A stretch of 64,000 nt of DNA from Clostridium sp. SM-530-WT-3G (GTDB lineage Bacteria; Bacillota; Clostridia; Clostridiales; Clostridiaceae). The notes under the pieces are model-generated. The model had not been told where the DNA came from and searched no databases. It worked only from the letters and a program-made list of their open reading frames with translations. The first letter of the stretch is position 1. Every line of letters starts with the position of its first letter. Shown here piece after piece: positions 1 through 7,694 of this stretch. Both the position numbers and the translations under genes were made by a program. The stretch spans positions 1 through 64,000 of the forward strand of contig NZ_JABAGC010000006.1 of assembly GCF_012843905.1 (NCBI RefSeq). Reading direction: 5' to 3'.

Positions 1-71
1 TTGATAGGTCAGAGGTGTAAGTGCGGTAACGTATTTAGCTGACTGATACTAATAGGTCGAGGGCTTGACCA
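1..71 (+). rRNA. 23S ribosomal RNA, 3' end (partial)
   Basis: The window opens inside a 23S gene. The sequence up to about position 71 matches the conserved 3' end of bacterial 23S rRNA: the run GACTGATACTAATAGGTCGA followed by GGGCTTGACC. The rest of the gene lies upstream. The exact 3' end is estimated to within a few bases. A 227-base spacer without a tRNA separates it from the 5S gene. Confidence 0.93.
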
Positions 72-258
72 AATAAAAGTTGTAAATACATTAATAGAGA
101 GGAAACTCGACTCACATGCATTCGCTGAGTTCTCATAGAGTAAGTTCAGTTGACTAAATCAAAGATTTAGACTTTCACTTAACTTCGAGTAACAAAATAT
201 AAAATTTTGGCTCTCACTTATGTGCAATTTTGAAAGAATAAAAACTTTCAAAAAAAGC

Positions 259-287
259 TTGACATGTTATGTTGAGTGATGTATAAT
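259..287 (+). promoter_or_regulatory. Consensus sigma-A promoter directly before 5S rRNA
   Basis: TTGACA (259-264) and TATAAT (282-287) are separated by exactly 17 bases. The predicted start, near 294, lies just before the 5S gene. The element sits inside the 23S-5S spacer, so 5S and the two downstream tRNAs could be transcribed separately from 16S-23S. Confidence 0.8.
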
Positions 288-298
288 AAATGTGTAGA

Positions 299-416
299 TT
301 TGGTGATGATGGCATAGAGGTAACACTCCTTCCCATTCCGAACAGGACAGTTAAGGTCTATAGCGCCGATGGTACTGCATGGGAGACCGTGTGGAAGAGT
401 AGGACGTTGCCAGGTA
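299..416 (+). rRNA. rrf: 5S ribosomal RNA
   Basis: This is a complete 5S gene. It shows the conserved internal block CACTCCTTCCCATTCCGAAC, and its 5' and 3' ends (TTTGGTGATGATGGC and GTTGCCAGGT) can form the terminal helix. Its length of about 118 nt is normal. It is followed 11 bases later by tRNA genes, as is common in clostridial rrn operons. Confidence 0.95.
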
Positions 417-427
417 AAACACAAAAA

Positions 428-504
428 GGATCTTTAGCTCAGTTGGTTAGAGCAACCGGCTCATAACCGGTAGGTCCGGGGTTCGAGTCCCTGAAGGTCC
501 ACCA
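428..504 (+). tRNA. tRNA with CAT anticodon (elongator Met or lysidine-modified Ile2)
   Basis: The 77-nt cloverleaf includes an encoded CCA end. The acceptor stem GGATCTT/AAGGTCC pairs over seven positions, the anticodon loop is CTCATAA, and the T-arm contains GTTCGAG. The lack of the initiator-type GGG/CCC anticodon stem excludes fMet. A CAT anticodon cannot be assigned to Met or to Ile2 by eye, because Ile2 reads AUA only after TilS modification. Confidence 0.9.
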
Positions 505-509
505 TTTAT

Positions 510-585
510 GGGGGTATAGCTCAGTTGGGAGAGCACCTGCCTTGCACGCAGGGGGTCAAGAGTTCGAATCTCTTTATCTCCACCA
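510..585 (+). tRNA. tRNA-Ala (TGC)
   Basis: The 76-nt cloverleaf includes an encoded CCA. The acceptor stem GGGGGTA/TATCTCC contains G-T wobble pairs. The anticodon loop is CTTGCAC with anticodon TGC. It lies five bases after the CAT tRNA and shares the rrn transcript and terminator. Confidence 0.95.
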
Positions 586-591
586 TTAAGT

Positions 592-622
592 AAAAGTTAT
601 GAAGTAATTCATAACTTTTTTT
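592..622 (+). terminator. Rho-independent terminator of the rrn-tRNA unit
   Basis: A 12-bp stem (592-603 with 608-619) with a GTAA loop is followed by a run of T. It closes the 5S-tRNA transcription unit. Confidence 0.88.
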
Positions 623-633
623 TTATATAATTA

Positions 634-673
634 TATAGTATAAATAATGCGTTTATGCATTATTTATACTATA
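634..673. repeat. Perfect 17-bp inverted repeat upstream of niaR
   Basis: Arms 634-650 and 657-673 are perfectly complementary around the 6-base loop GTTTAT. No T-run follows, so it is not a typical terminator in the niaR direction. It could be an operator for the downstream regulator or a second, AT-rich termination hairpin for the rrn unit. Confidence 0.6.
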
Positions 674-757
674 ATTAATTTAGGATAATATTATTAGAAA
701 AAAGTAGTATTAGGTTATAATATGCTGCAATATTATTTGTATATGGGAGGGTAGAAA

Positions 758-1270
758 GTGAATTCTATTGAAAGAAGAGATAATATTGTTGAATTATTAG
801 TTAAAAGTAATAAGCCAATTAAAGGGACAACAATAGCTGAAAAATATGGAGTTACTAGGCAGATAATTGTAAAGGATATAGCTATACTTAGAGCAACAGG
901 TAAAAATATAATAGCAACTCCAGATGGATATATAATTAATAGAAAAGATAAAAATATAAAAGCTATAATTGCTGTCAGCCATACAGAAGATGAAATGTTT
1001 GATGAAATGAATAGTGTAATTAAATATGGAGGAACAATTGAAGATGTTATTGTAGAACATCCATTATATGGTGAAATAAGAGGCATGCTTATGATAAGAA
1101 ATTTAAATGAATTAAATAAATTTATGATTAAGTATAATAATCAAAAGGCGAAATTGTTATCTGTATTAACAAATGGTGTGCATATTCATACTATTTCAGC
1201 AGATAGTCAGGAAAATCTTGAACTGATTATTCAAGAATTAAAAGATAAGAACTTTATAGTTTCTGATTAG
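758..1270 (+). CDS. niaR: NiaR-type transcriptional repressor of NAD biosynthesis (HTH + 3H domain)
   Basis: The 170-residue protein has an N-terminal HTH_11-type winged helix (about residues 5-55, with GTTIAEKYGVTRQIIVKDI) followed by a 3H domain. The three histidine motifs of that domain are visible: SHTEDEMFDE, VEHPLYGEIRG and NGVHIHTI. NiaR proteins repress nicotinate uptake and NAD synthesis genes when nicotinate is plentiful. The start is GTG at 758 with GGGAGG at 745-750. It is followed 11 bases later by an oxidoreductase gene, so the two probably form an operon. No nad gene is adjacent, so the target must lie elsewhere or be autoregulation. A 17-bp inverted repeat lies upstream (634-673). 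The family assignment is firm; the regulon is inferred. Confidence 0.88.
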   Translation: MNSIERRDNIVELLVKSNKPIKGTTIAEKYGVTRQIIVKDIAILRATGKNIIATPDGYIINRKDKNIKAIIAVSHTEDEMFDEMNSVIKYGGTIEDVIVEHPLYGEIRGMLMIRNLNELNKFMIKYNNQKAKLLSVLTNGVHIHTISADSQENLELIIQELKDKNFIVSD

Positions 1271-1281
1271 GAGGATATATT

Positions 1282-2688
1282 ATGGATTATGATGTACTGA
1301 TATTAGGTGGAGGAATAATAGGGTGTGCAGTAGCTTATGAATTATCAAAGTACAATATAAATATTGCACTTATAGAGAAAGATTATGATGTTGCTAATGA
1401 TATATCATTTGTAAATACAGCTGTAGTTTATGATGGGTCAGAAGCATTTGATGATAAGATGGCTTTGTTAGAAAAAGAAGGAAGCAAATTAATTGAGCAA
1501 CATTGTAAGAAATTTAATGTTGATTATAGAAAAGTTGGTGCTTTGAGAATATCTTCATCTAATATTAATGATAATAGAATTAATAATATTTATGAAAGAG
1601 CTAAAGAAAGAGGGATTTCAGGAGTACATATAATTAACGAAAGTGATATTTATGATATTGAACCTAATTTAAAGGTTAAAGCTAATAAAGCATTATATTG
1701 TGAAAATACAGCAGTTATTTCTCCTTATAATTTAGCTATATCTTATGCAGAAGTAGCTGCTGATAATGGTGTTAATTTTAGATTAGAAGAAAAAGTTATC
1801 GATATAAGAAAAATTTCTAAAGGTTTTAAAGTTACTACTAGTAAAAATAAATTTACTTGTAAGTTTGTTGTTAATACTATACCAAATGAAATATACAATG
1901 ATGAAGATGAAGATATATGTGATGAAATACAAAGTGAAATAATAAGCAAAAAGATGAATTATATATTATTTAATGAGAAATCAGATAATTATATGAATAA
2001 TATAGTTACACGAGATTTAGATGAAAATGCATTCATAATAAATATACCTACTAGCTCCAATGGAAATTTAATAGGAATAAAAGGATATAATTCACTTGAT
2101 TTGGATAAAGGTTTAGAATTATGTAAAAAAATAATAAAAGATATAAGCAAAGAGGATATTACAAATATTTTTACTGAAACATATAGTAAAGATAATGTAT
2201 TTATTGATGAAACAAAATTAGAAGATGGATATATTAAAGTAAGAGGAAGTCATTATGCAAAGATAACAATTGCTCCAGCAATTGCATGCAAAATAGAAGA
2301 AACTCTAAAGGCAAGTATGAATATAACTAAGAAGAGAGGTTATATTGATAAAAAGAGAGATGTATATATATTTAAAAATCTTACCAAGGAACAAAAGAAC
2401 GAAATTATAAGTTTAGATAGTAGATATGGTCATATTATTTGTAGTTGTAATAATATAACTGAGGGAGAAATTGTAGACTGTATAAGAAGGCCTTTAGGGG
2501 CAAGAACAGTTGAAGGTGTGAAGAGACGTACAGGCATAGGATTAGGAAGCTGTAATGGTGCTTATTGTAGCATGAAAGTTATTAAAATATTAGCTAGAGA
2601 AATGGGAAAAAGCGTTTTAAACATAGTTGATGATTCTATGAATTCAAAAGTCTTAGTTGGAAGAATAAAAGAATTTAAAGAAATATAA
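1282..2688 (+). CDS. FAD-dependent oxidoreductase with C-terminal BFD-like [2Fe-2S] domain (GlpA-like)
   Basis: The 468-residue protein begins with a Rossmann FAD-binding motif (LGGGIIGCAVAYELSKY) and has a DAO/glycerol-3-phosphate dehydrogenase-like body. It ends with a BFD-like cluster domain: ICSCNN near residue 391, then GSCNGAYC near 430, giving a C-x-C ... C-x4-C pattern. Related clostridial proteins act with an NAD(P)/FAD partner and a DUF1667 protein in anaerobic glycerol-3-phosphate oxidation. Here only the DUF1667-type gene follows (2706) and the partner flavoprotein is absent. The region normally reading like NSGIVHAGYD in relatives is here NTAVVYDGSE, so the substrate may differ. 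GGAGG at 1271-1275 sets the ATG start. Confidence 0.8.
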   Translation: MDYDVLILGGGIIGCAVAYELSKYNINIALIEKDYDVANDISFVNTAVVYDGSEAFDDKMALLEKEGSKLIEQHCKKFNVDYRKVGALRISSSNINDNRINNIYERAKERGISGVHIINESDIYDIEPNLKVKANKALYCENTAVISPYNLAISYAEVAADNGVNFRLEEKVIDIRKISKGFKVTTSKNKFTCKFVVNTIPNEIYNDEDEDICDEIQSEIISKKMNYILFNEKSDNYMNNIVTRDLDENAFIINIPTSSNGNLIGIKGYNSLDLDKGLELCKKIIKDISKEDITNIFTETYSKDNVFIDETKLEDGYIKVRGSHYAKITIAPAIACKIEETLKASMNITKKRGYIDKKRDVYIFKNLTKEQKNEIISLDSRYGHIICSCNNITEGEIVDCIRRPLGARTVEGVKRRTGIGLGSCNGAYCSMKVIKILAREMGKSVLNIVDDSMNSKVLVGRIKEFKEI

Positions 2689-2705
2689 TAAAGAGGTATG
2701 CTATT

Positions 2706-2933
2706 ATGAAAAAAAAAGATATCTTTACAAGCTTAGTAAGAGTAAAAGGAGATCCTAATCATAAAGTAATTTCTGTTAAAAGTACTAAGCCTATTGAAAA
2801 AGTTTTATGGAGAGAATTCTCAAAGGTACTTAGTAGAATTTATATAAGTACGCCTATAGATATTGGTGATACTATATGTAAGAATATAATGAATACTGGT
2901 ATTGATATAATATCTACTAGAAAGATTGATTAA
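2706..2933 (+). CDS. Short DUF1667-like protein lacking the N-terminal cysteine region
   Basis: The 75-residue product resembles only the C-terminal half of DUF1667 proteins (typical length about 120). Shared features are an opening like FTSLVRVKGDPN, then SVKSTKPIEK, and a C-terminal block like GDTICKNIMNTGIDIISTR. The N-terminal half, which carries the conserved cysteines, is absent, and no in-frame coding for it lies between 2689 and 2705. An AGAGG-type ribosome site precedes ATG 2706, so the gene is translated as it stands. It lies 17 bases after the oxidoreductase gene and is probably its small partner. Whether it is a functional minimal form or a decayed copy is unknown. Confidence 0.65.
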   Translation: MKKKDIFTSLVRVKGDPNHKVISVKSTKPIEKVLWREFSKVLSRIYISTPIDIGDTICKNIMNTGIDIISTRKID

Positions 2934-2964
2934 AAATAATATTTAATAATTATATTATAGAGAG

Positions 2965-2998
2965 ACTAGAGTTTACAAATTAGCTCTAGTTTTTATTT
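2965..2998 (+). terminator. Terminator of the niaR operon
   Basis: ACTAGAG (2965-2971) pairs with CTCTAGT (2984-2990), followed by TTTTATTTT. Confidence 0.75.
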
Positions 2999-3096
2999 TA
3001 GAAAGATTAAAATGTAAAAAAATAGGAGGATAAATATACTAAATAGCATATAATCATAGAATATAATAAATTTTATAAAAAATTGTAATAAAAGTG

Positions 3097-3125
3097 TTGA
3101 CATAAGCAAATATGATTGCTATAAT
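3097..3125 (+). promoter_or_regulatory. Consensus promoter of serine tRNA unit, copy 1
   Basis: TTGACA (3097-3102) and TATAAT (3120-3125) have a 17-base spacer. The start would fall near 3132, shortly before the tRNA at 3145. The second copy of the unit has the same arrangement. Confidence 0.88.
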
Positions 3126-3144
3126 TAATATTGTCGTGAGACAC

Positions 3145-3235
3145 GGAGAGATGGTCGAGTTGGTTTAAGGCACCGGTCTTGAAAACCGGCGTACCTTCAC
3201 GGGTACCTAGGGTTCGAATCCCTATCTCTCCGCCA
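3145..3235 (+). tRNA. tRNA-Ser (TGA), copy 1
   Basis: This is a 91-nt class II tRNA with a long variable arm (GTACCTTCACGGGTAC). The acceptor is GGAGAGA/TCTCTCC, the discriminator G, and CCA is encoded. The anticodon loop is TCTTGAA (anticodon TGA). Confidence 0.95.
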
Positions 3236-3275
3236 TTTTTTTTATCTAAAAATAATTTGGTAAAATATAGTCTTT

Positions 3276-3366
3276 GGAGAATTACTCAAGTGGCTGAAGA
3301 GGCGCCCCTGCTAAGGGCGTAGGTCGGGTAACTGGCGCCCGGGTTCAAATCCCGGATTCTCCGCCA
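3276..3366 (+). tRNA. tRNA-Ser (GCT), copy 1
   Basis: This is a 91-nt class II tRNA with acceptor GGAGAAT/ATTCTCC, a long variable arm, and the anticodon GCT in CTGCTAA. CCA is encoded. It lies 40 bases after tRNA-Ser(TGA), on the same transcript. Confidence 0.95.
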
Positions 3367-3368
3367 AA

Positions 3369-3400
3369 AAACATCTAACAAAACTGTTAGATGTTTTTAT
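3369..3400 (+). terminator. Terminator of serine tRNA unit, copy 1
   Basis: A 12-bp stem (3369-3380 with 3385-3396) with loop AAAC is followed by T-rich sequence. The stem is identical in copy 2. Confidence 0.88.
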
Positions 3401-3639
3401 TTATATACGATTATATAATTTAATTTTAAAACAAAAGATATATAATAAGGTTTTAAATTTTCTAGAAAATATTTATTAGCTATAGAGAAAACTAAAAGTA
3501 TAACAATATTTTAATAAAAAATAGTAAGCGTAAATAAAAGAAAATATATTGATAAATGGCTGTGTTAGTTAGTAGACTATATATAAATTTAATATTTCTA
3601 GAAATATTAAAAAAATTTAAATAAATTTAAATAAAAATG

Positions 3640-3668
3640 TTGACATAAATAAATATGATTGCTATAAT
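3640..3668 (+). promoter_or_regulatory. Consensus promoter of serine tRNA unit, copy 2
   Basis: TTGACA (3640-3645) and TATAAT (3663-3668) have a 17-base spacer, as in copy 1. Confidence 0.88.
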
Positions 3669-3687
3669 TAATCTTGTCGTGAGACAT

Positions 3688-3778
3688 GGAGAGATGGTCG
3701 AGTTGGTTTAAGGCACCGGTCTTGAAAACCGGCGTACCTTCACGGGTACCTAGGGTTCGAATCCCTATCTCTCCGCCA
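3688..3778 (+). tRNA. tRNA-Ser (TGA), copy 2
   Basis: The 91-nt class II tRNA matches copy 1 by eye, with anticodon TGA and an encoded CCA. Confidence 0.95.
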
Positions 3779-3810
3779 TTTAAAATAATTAAATTATTTA
3801 GAAGGCACAT

Positions 3811-3901
3811 GGAGAATTACTCAAGTGGCTGAAGAGGCGCCCCTGCTAAGGGCGTAGGTCGGGCAACTGGCGCCCGGGTTCAAATCCCGGATTCTCCGCC
3901 A
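3811..3901 (+). tRNA. tRNA-Ser (GCT), copy 2
   Basis: This is a 91-nt class II tRNA with anticodon GCT and an encoded CCA. It differs from copy 1 at a single base in the variable arm. Confidence 0.95.
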
Positions 3902-3903
3902 AA

Positions 3904-3937
3904 AAACATCTAACAAAACTGTTAGATGTTTTTTTAT
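3904..3937 (+). terminator. Terminator of serine tRNA unit, copy 2
   Basis: It has the same 12-bp stem as copy 1 (3904-3915 with 3920-3931) and a longer T-run. Confidence 0.88.
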
Positions 3938-4002
3938 TATAAAAAATAATAATATAATTATATTGTAATGGTTATTTTATAAGATTAACTATAGAGAGCT
4001 AA

Positions 4003-4197
4003 TTTTGTAATAGAGTATATGGACAAGGCTCTATTAATACACTAAATAAATATTTATTTGAAAAATCAAATGTAATATAAGAGCTATTTCATGTTATAAG
4101 AAGTGTGGATTTATTGAAGAAGGAATTAAGAGAAATAAATGGAAAGTATTTAGATATCATAGTAATGGGAATACTTAGAGATGAAGTTATAAAATAG
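4003..4197 (+). pseudogene. Decayed GNAT acetyltransferase, C-terminal remnant
   Basis: Three frames together give a recognisable RimJ/RimL-type acetyltransferase tail. From 4003 one frame reads YGQGSINTLNKYLFEKSNV, which resembles the acetyl-CoA loop and following helix. After a frameshift near 4075 another reads RAISCYKKCGFIEEG. After a second frameshift near 4147 a third reads [16 protein letters not shown] and then stops at 4197. The N-terminal half is missing. The remnant lies between the serine tRNA units and addB and shows no ribosome site. The call rests on the ordered motifs of the family; the exact left boundary is unclear. Confidence 0.7.
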
Positions 4198-4232
4198 ATT
4201 ATAAAGTTTTACAAGAATTAGAGGTGATGATA

Positions 4233-7200
4233 GTGAGTATAAGATTTATTTATGGAAGAGCTGGTACTGGAAAAAGTGAATTTTGTATAAATTCAATAGA
4301 ACAAAGATTAATGCAGGATGAAGATAATAAGCTTATATTAATAGTTCCTGAGCAATATACCTTTGTTACAGAAAATAAGATTTTAAAGCATATAGGTGAA
4401 AAAGCATTACTTAGGACTCAAGTATTAAGCTTTAAGAAGATGGCTCGTGAAGTATTTGATGAGTGTGGTGGGCGTGTTAAAGAGATAATAAGGGAATCTG
4501 GAAAGAATATGCTTATTCATAAGGTACTTAACGAAAATATTGATGATTTAGACTATTTTAAAAAAATATCGAGAGAACAAGGATTCAATGAAATAGTATC
4601 AGAGGTAATAAAAGAATTTAAGAAATATAATGTAGATACAGAAACACTTCATAGTATTAATACGAAAATAGAGGATTCAGAATTAGTTCAAAAGTTACAA
4701 GAGCTTTCAGTTATTTATGAAGCATTTAATTTAAAAATGCATGAAAGATATATCGATGGTGATGATGAATTAACATTATTAAATAAAAAGTTAATTGAAT
4801 GTGATATATACAAGGGTGCAGAAGTATGGATAGATGAATTTACTACATTTACTCCTCAGCAGATGGAAACTATTCGTTTACTAGCAAAGAGATGTAAAAG
4901 AGTAAATATAACTTTATGTATGGAAAATAGAGAATTTGATAAGGATAATCCTGATATATTCGATTCCATAAAGAATACTGAAAATAAAATATTGAAAATG
5001 ATGAAGGAAAATAATATTGCTTATGATAAACCTATTGATTTAAATAAAGATACTCCATATAGATTTAAAAATAGTAAAGAGCTTGAGCATGTTGAAAAAT
5101 ATTTTTTCACTTATCCTTTTAATGAATATAAGAAAAAATGTAATAGACTTAGTTTATATAAGGCCAATAATGTATATGATGAAATTGATAGAGTTGCTAA
5201 AAGTATAGTTTCGTTAGTTAGAGACAAGAAATACAGATATAGGGATATTTCTGTAGTATGTAGAAATATAGAGGATTATGAGAAGATAACTTCTGTTATA
5301 TTTAAAGATTATGATATTCCTTATTTCTTAGATAAAAAAATACAGCTGTTAAGTAATCCATTAATAATTCTTATAACATCGGCTTTTGAAATATTATTTA
5401 AAAATTGGTCATATGAGAGTGTATTTAAATATTTAAAAACAGGCTTAACAGGTATGGGAAGAGCTGAAATAGATAAACTGGAGAACTTTGTACTTGAATA
5501 TGGAGTAAAGGGTTATAAATGGACTGGAAAAGAAATAATTAGTGAAGAATGGTTTAACGGAAATAATGAAGAACTTACAACTGAAAAAGTTGAAATATCA
5601 GAACTTATGGAAGAAGTAAGAGCACCATTATTAAAGTTCCATAAGAAAATAAATAAAGAAACTAAAGTAAGAGATATATGTAAAGCAATATATGAATTTT
5701 TAATAGATATAGATGTTCTTAAAAGAATAAATGAATGGATTGATAATTTCGAAGAACTAGGATTAGAAGATAAGGTAAGAGAATACAGCCAAGTTGAAGA
5801 ATTTGTAGTTAATATACTTGACCAGGCTGTAGATGTAATGGGAGATGAAGTTATAGATTCATATGAATTCTTTAAAATTCTTAATTCAGGATTTACAAAT
5901 GAGGAAATTGGAGTCATTCCTGTCGCATTAGATCAAGTTAATATAGGTGATGTAGCAAGAATTAAGGGGAGAGAAGTTAAAGTTTTATATATTGTAGGAA
6001 TTAATGATGGAGTATTTCCTAGTGGTAAAAAAGATGAAGGTGTGTTATCGGATAGAGACAGAGATATATTAAGCGAAGTAGGGATAGAACTAGCTTCAAC
6101 TACTAGAAGTAAAGTATTTGAAGAACAATTTTTAATATATACTGCACTTACTATGAGTTGTGATTATCTTAGACTTTCATATCCAATGGCTGATTTTGAA
6201 GGAAAATCATTAAGGCCATCTATTGTAATTTCAAAAATAAAAAAAATTTTTCCATATCTTCAGGAGCAGAGTGCCATATATGACTTAAGCGTTAAAAAGG
6301 ATAAATTAAGTAGAATTATTGCACCTATTCCTGCATTTAATGAACTTATACTTGCTATAAGAAGAGATTTTGATAAGGAAGATATAGAAGAGTATTGGCC
6401 AGAAGTATATAACTGGTTTAAAAATAATATTAGCTATGATGATAAAGTTCAAAACATATTTAAGGGATTAAATTATTCTAATATAGGAGATATGGTAGCT
6501 AAAAAGAAATTAAGAAAGTTATATCAAGATGATATGGGGAAACTCGTATTTAGTGTATCAAGATTAGAAAGATATGCAGAATGTCCATTTTCATATTTTA
6601 TTCAGTATGGACTTAAAGCTAAAAATAGAAAAGTATATGAATTTACACCACCAGATTTAGGTTCATTTGTACATGATGTTTTAGACTCATTTACTGTAAA
6701 GGTAAAAGATGAAGGAGTATTATGGAGTGAATTAAATAGCAATAGATGTAAGCAGATTGTAGATGAATTAATAGATAAAAAATTGAAAGAAGAAACTAAT
6801 TCTATTTTGAATAGTAGTAAAAGATTTAAATATCTTTCAAAAAGATTTAAGAGAGTAATAACTAAATCTGTTTCTGTAATTGCAGAGCAGATAAGTAAAG
6901 GAGAATTTGAAGTATTCAAAACTGAATTTAATTTTGGTAATAGAAATACAGGAGAGGCTATTGCACTTGATTTAGAAGATAATGAAAAGATTTATCTACA
7001 AGGAAGAATTGATAGAATTGATACTCTTGATTTAGACGGACAGACTTATGTAAGAGTTGTAGATTATAAAACAGGAGCTAAGAAATTTGATTTAAATGAA
7101 TTATATTATGGGCTTCAGATGCAGTTACTTGTTTATTTAGATGCGCTTATTAGAAATTCTAAGTATATTTTAGAGAAGCAAGTAAAACCAGGTGCTGTTT

Positions 7201-7694
7201 TATACTTTAAAATTGATGACCCTATTATCAAGAGTAAAAAGGAAATGACAACAGAAGAAGTTGAAAGAGAAGTTCTTGAGAACTTAAAGATGAAAGGTCT
7301 TGTTTTAAAAGATGCCAGAGTTGTGAGAGCTATGGATAAAGATATAGATGGATATTCATTAGTTATTCCAGCAGCATTTAAAAAAGATGGAGACTTTAAG
7401 GCTAACAGCAGTGTTGTTACAGAAGAGGAATTTGATTTATTAAGAGAGTATGTTAATGATAAGATGATTTCATTATGTGAAGATATGCTTAGTGGAGAGA
7501 TAAAAATAGAACCAATAAAACATGCTAATAGAACTCAATGTGAATACTGCGATTTTTCTTCAATATGTCAGTTTGATACTGGGATAAAAGATAATAAGTA
7601 TAAAACTATAATTAATAAATCTCAAAATGAAATATGGGATAACATACGTAAAGAAGTTGAAAGTCATAAAGACAAGGAAGGAGGAAAAGAATGA
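4233..7694 (+). CDS. addB: AddB, nuclease/iron-sulfur subunit of the AddAB helicase-nuclease
   Basis: The protein is about 1153 residues, the usual length for AddB. With AddA it resects double-strand breaks for RecA loading. Visible features are a Walker A motif at the N-terminus (GRAGTGKS), a RecB-type nuclease motif near the C-terminus ([12 protein letters not shown]), and the four cysteines that hold the 4Fe-4S cluster: one near residue 784 (AECPFSY) and three near 1103-1112 ([10 protein letters not shown]). I chose GTG at 4233 ([11 protein letters not shown]) because GAGGTGA lies six bases before it; a GTG at 4224 is in frame but overlaps that site. The stop overlaps the addA start by 4 bases, so translation is probably coupled. 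Confidence 0.95.
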   Translation: MSIRFIYGRAGTGKSEFCINSIEQRLMQDEDNKLILIVPEQYTFVTENKILKHIGEKALLRTQVLSFKKMAREVFDECGGRVKEIIRESGKNMLIHKVLNENIDDLDYFKKISREQGFNEIVSEVIKEFKKYNVDTETLHSINTKIEDSELVQKLQELSVIYEAFNLKMHERYIDGDDELTLLNKKLIECDIYKGAEVWIDEFTTFTPQQMETIRLLAKRCKRVNITLCMENREFDKDNPDIFDSIKNTENKILKMMKENNIAYDKPIDLNKDTPYRFKNSKELEHVEKYFFTYPFNEYKKKCNRLSLYKANNVYDEIDRVAKSIVSLVRDKKYRYRDISVVCRNIEDYEKITSVIFKDYDIPYFLDKKIQLLSNPLIILITSAFEILFKNWSYESVFKYLKTGLTGMGRAEIDKLENFVLEYGVKGYKWTGKEIISEEWFNGNNEELTTEKVEISELMEEVRAPLLKFHKKINKETKVRDICKAIYEFLIDIDVLKRINEWIDNFEELGLEDKVREYSQVEEFVVNILDQAVDVMGDEVIDSYEFFKILNSGFTNEEIGVIPVALDQVNIGDVARIKGREVKVLYIVGINDGVFPSGKKDEGVLSDRDRDILSEVGIELASTTRSKVFEEQFLIYTALTMSCDYLRLSYPMADFEGKSLRPSIVISKIKKIFPYLQEQSAIYDLSVKKDKLSRIIAPIPAFNELILAIRRDFDKEDIEEYWPEVYNWFKNNISYDDKVQNIFKGLNYSNIGDMVAKKKLRKLYQDDMGKLVFSVSRLERYAECPFSYFIQYGLKAKNRKVYEFTPPDLGSFVHDVLDSFTVKVKDEGVLWSELNSNRCKQIVDELIDKKLKEETNSILNSSKRFKYLSKRFKRVITKSVSVIAEQISKGEFEVFKTEFNFGNRNTGEAIALDLEDNEKIYLQGRIDRIDTLDLDGQTYVRVVDYKTGAKKFDLNELYYGLQMQLLVYLDALIRNSKYILEKQVKPGAVLYFKIDDPIIKSKKEMTTEEVEREVLENLKMKGLVLKDARVVRAMDKDIDGYSLVIPAAFKKDGDFKANSSVVTEEEFDLLREYVNDKMISLCEDMLSGEIKIEPIKHANRTQCEYCDFSSICQFDTGIKDNKYKTIINKSQNEIWDNIRKEVESHKDKEGGKE

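Larger units (their letters stand above)
3092..3400 (+). repeat. Duplicated promoter-tRNA-Ser(TGA)-tRNA-Ser(GCT)-terminator unit, copy 1
   Basis: This unit is repeated at about 3635-3937 in the same orientation. Promoters, both tRNAs and the terminator hairpin are nearly identical. The spacers between the tRNAs differ in length and sequence (40 versus 32 bases). The 230 bases between the units (3401-3634) are AT-rich and hold no gene I can recognise. Confidence 0.85.
3635..3937 (+). repeat. Duplicated serine tRNA unit, copy 2
   Basis: This is the second copy of the unit at 3092-3400. The tRNA(GCT) copies differ at one base in the variable arm (GGGTAACT against GGGCAACT). The promoter spacers differ at one or two bases. 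Confidence 0.85.

Noticed and set aside
733-1086. 117-residue minus-strand frame opposite niaR
   Set aside because: It lies wholly opposite a clear NiaR gene with a good ribosome site; its hydrophobic product is the usual artefact of AT-rich antisense.
3607-3810. 67-residue minus-strand frame across tRNA-Ser copy 2
   Set aside because: It is the antisense of the tRNA gene (GGEIGIRTLGTREGTPVFKT), a well-known false protein created by tRNA-Ser sequence.
5513-5917. Minus-strand frames opposite addB and addA (also 6602-6919, 7612-8028, 8080-8412)
   Set aside because: They are shadows of firmly identified helicase-nuclease genes, with no ribosome sites or family match.
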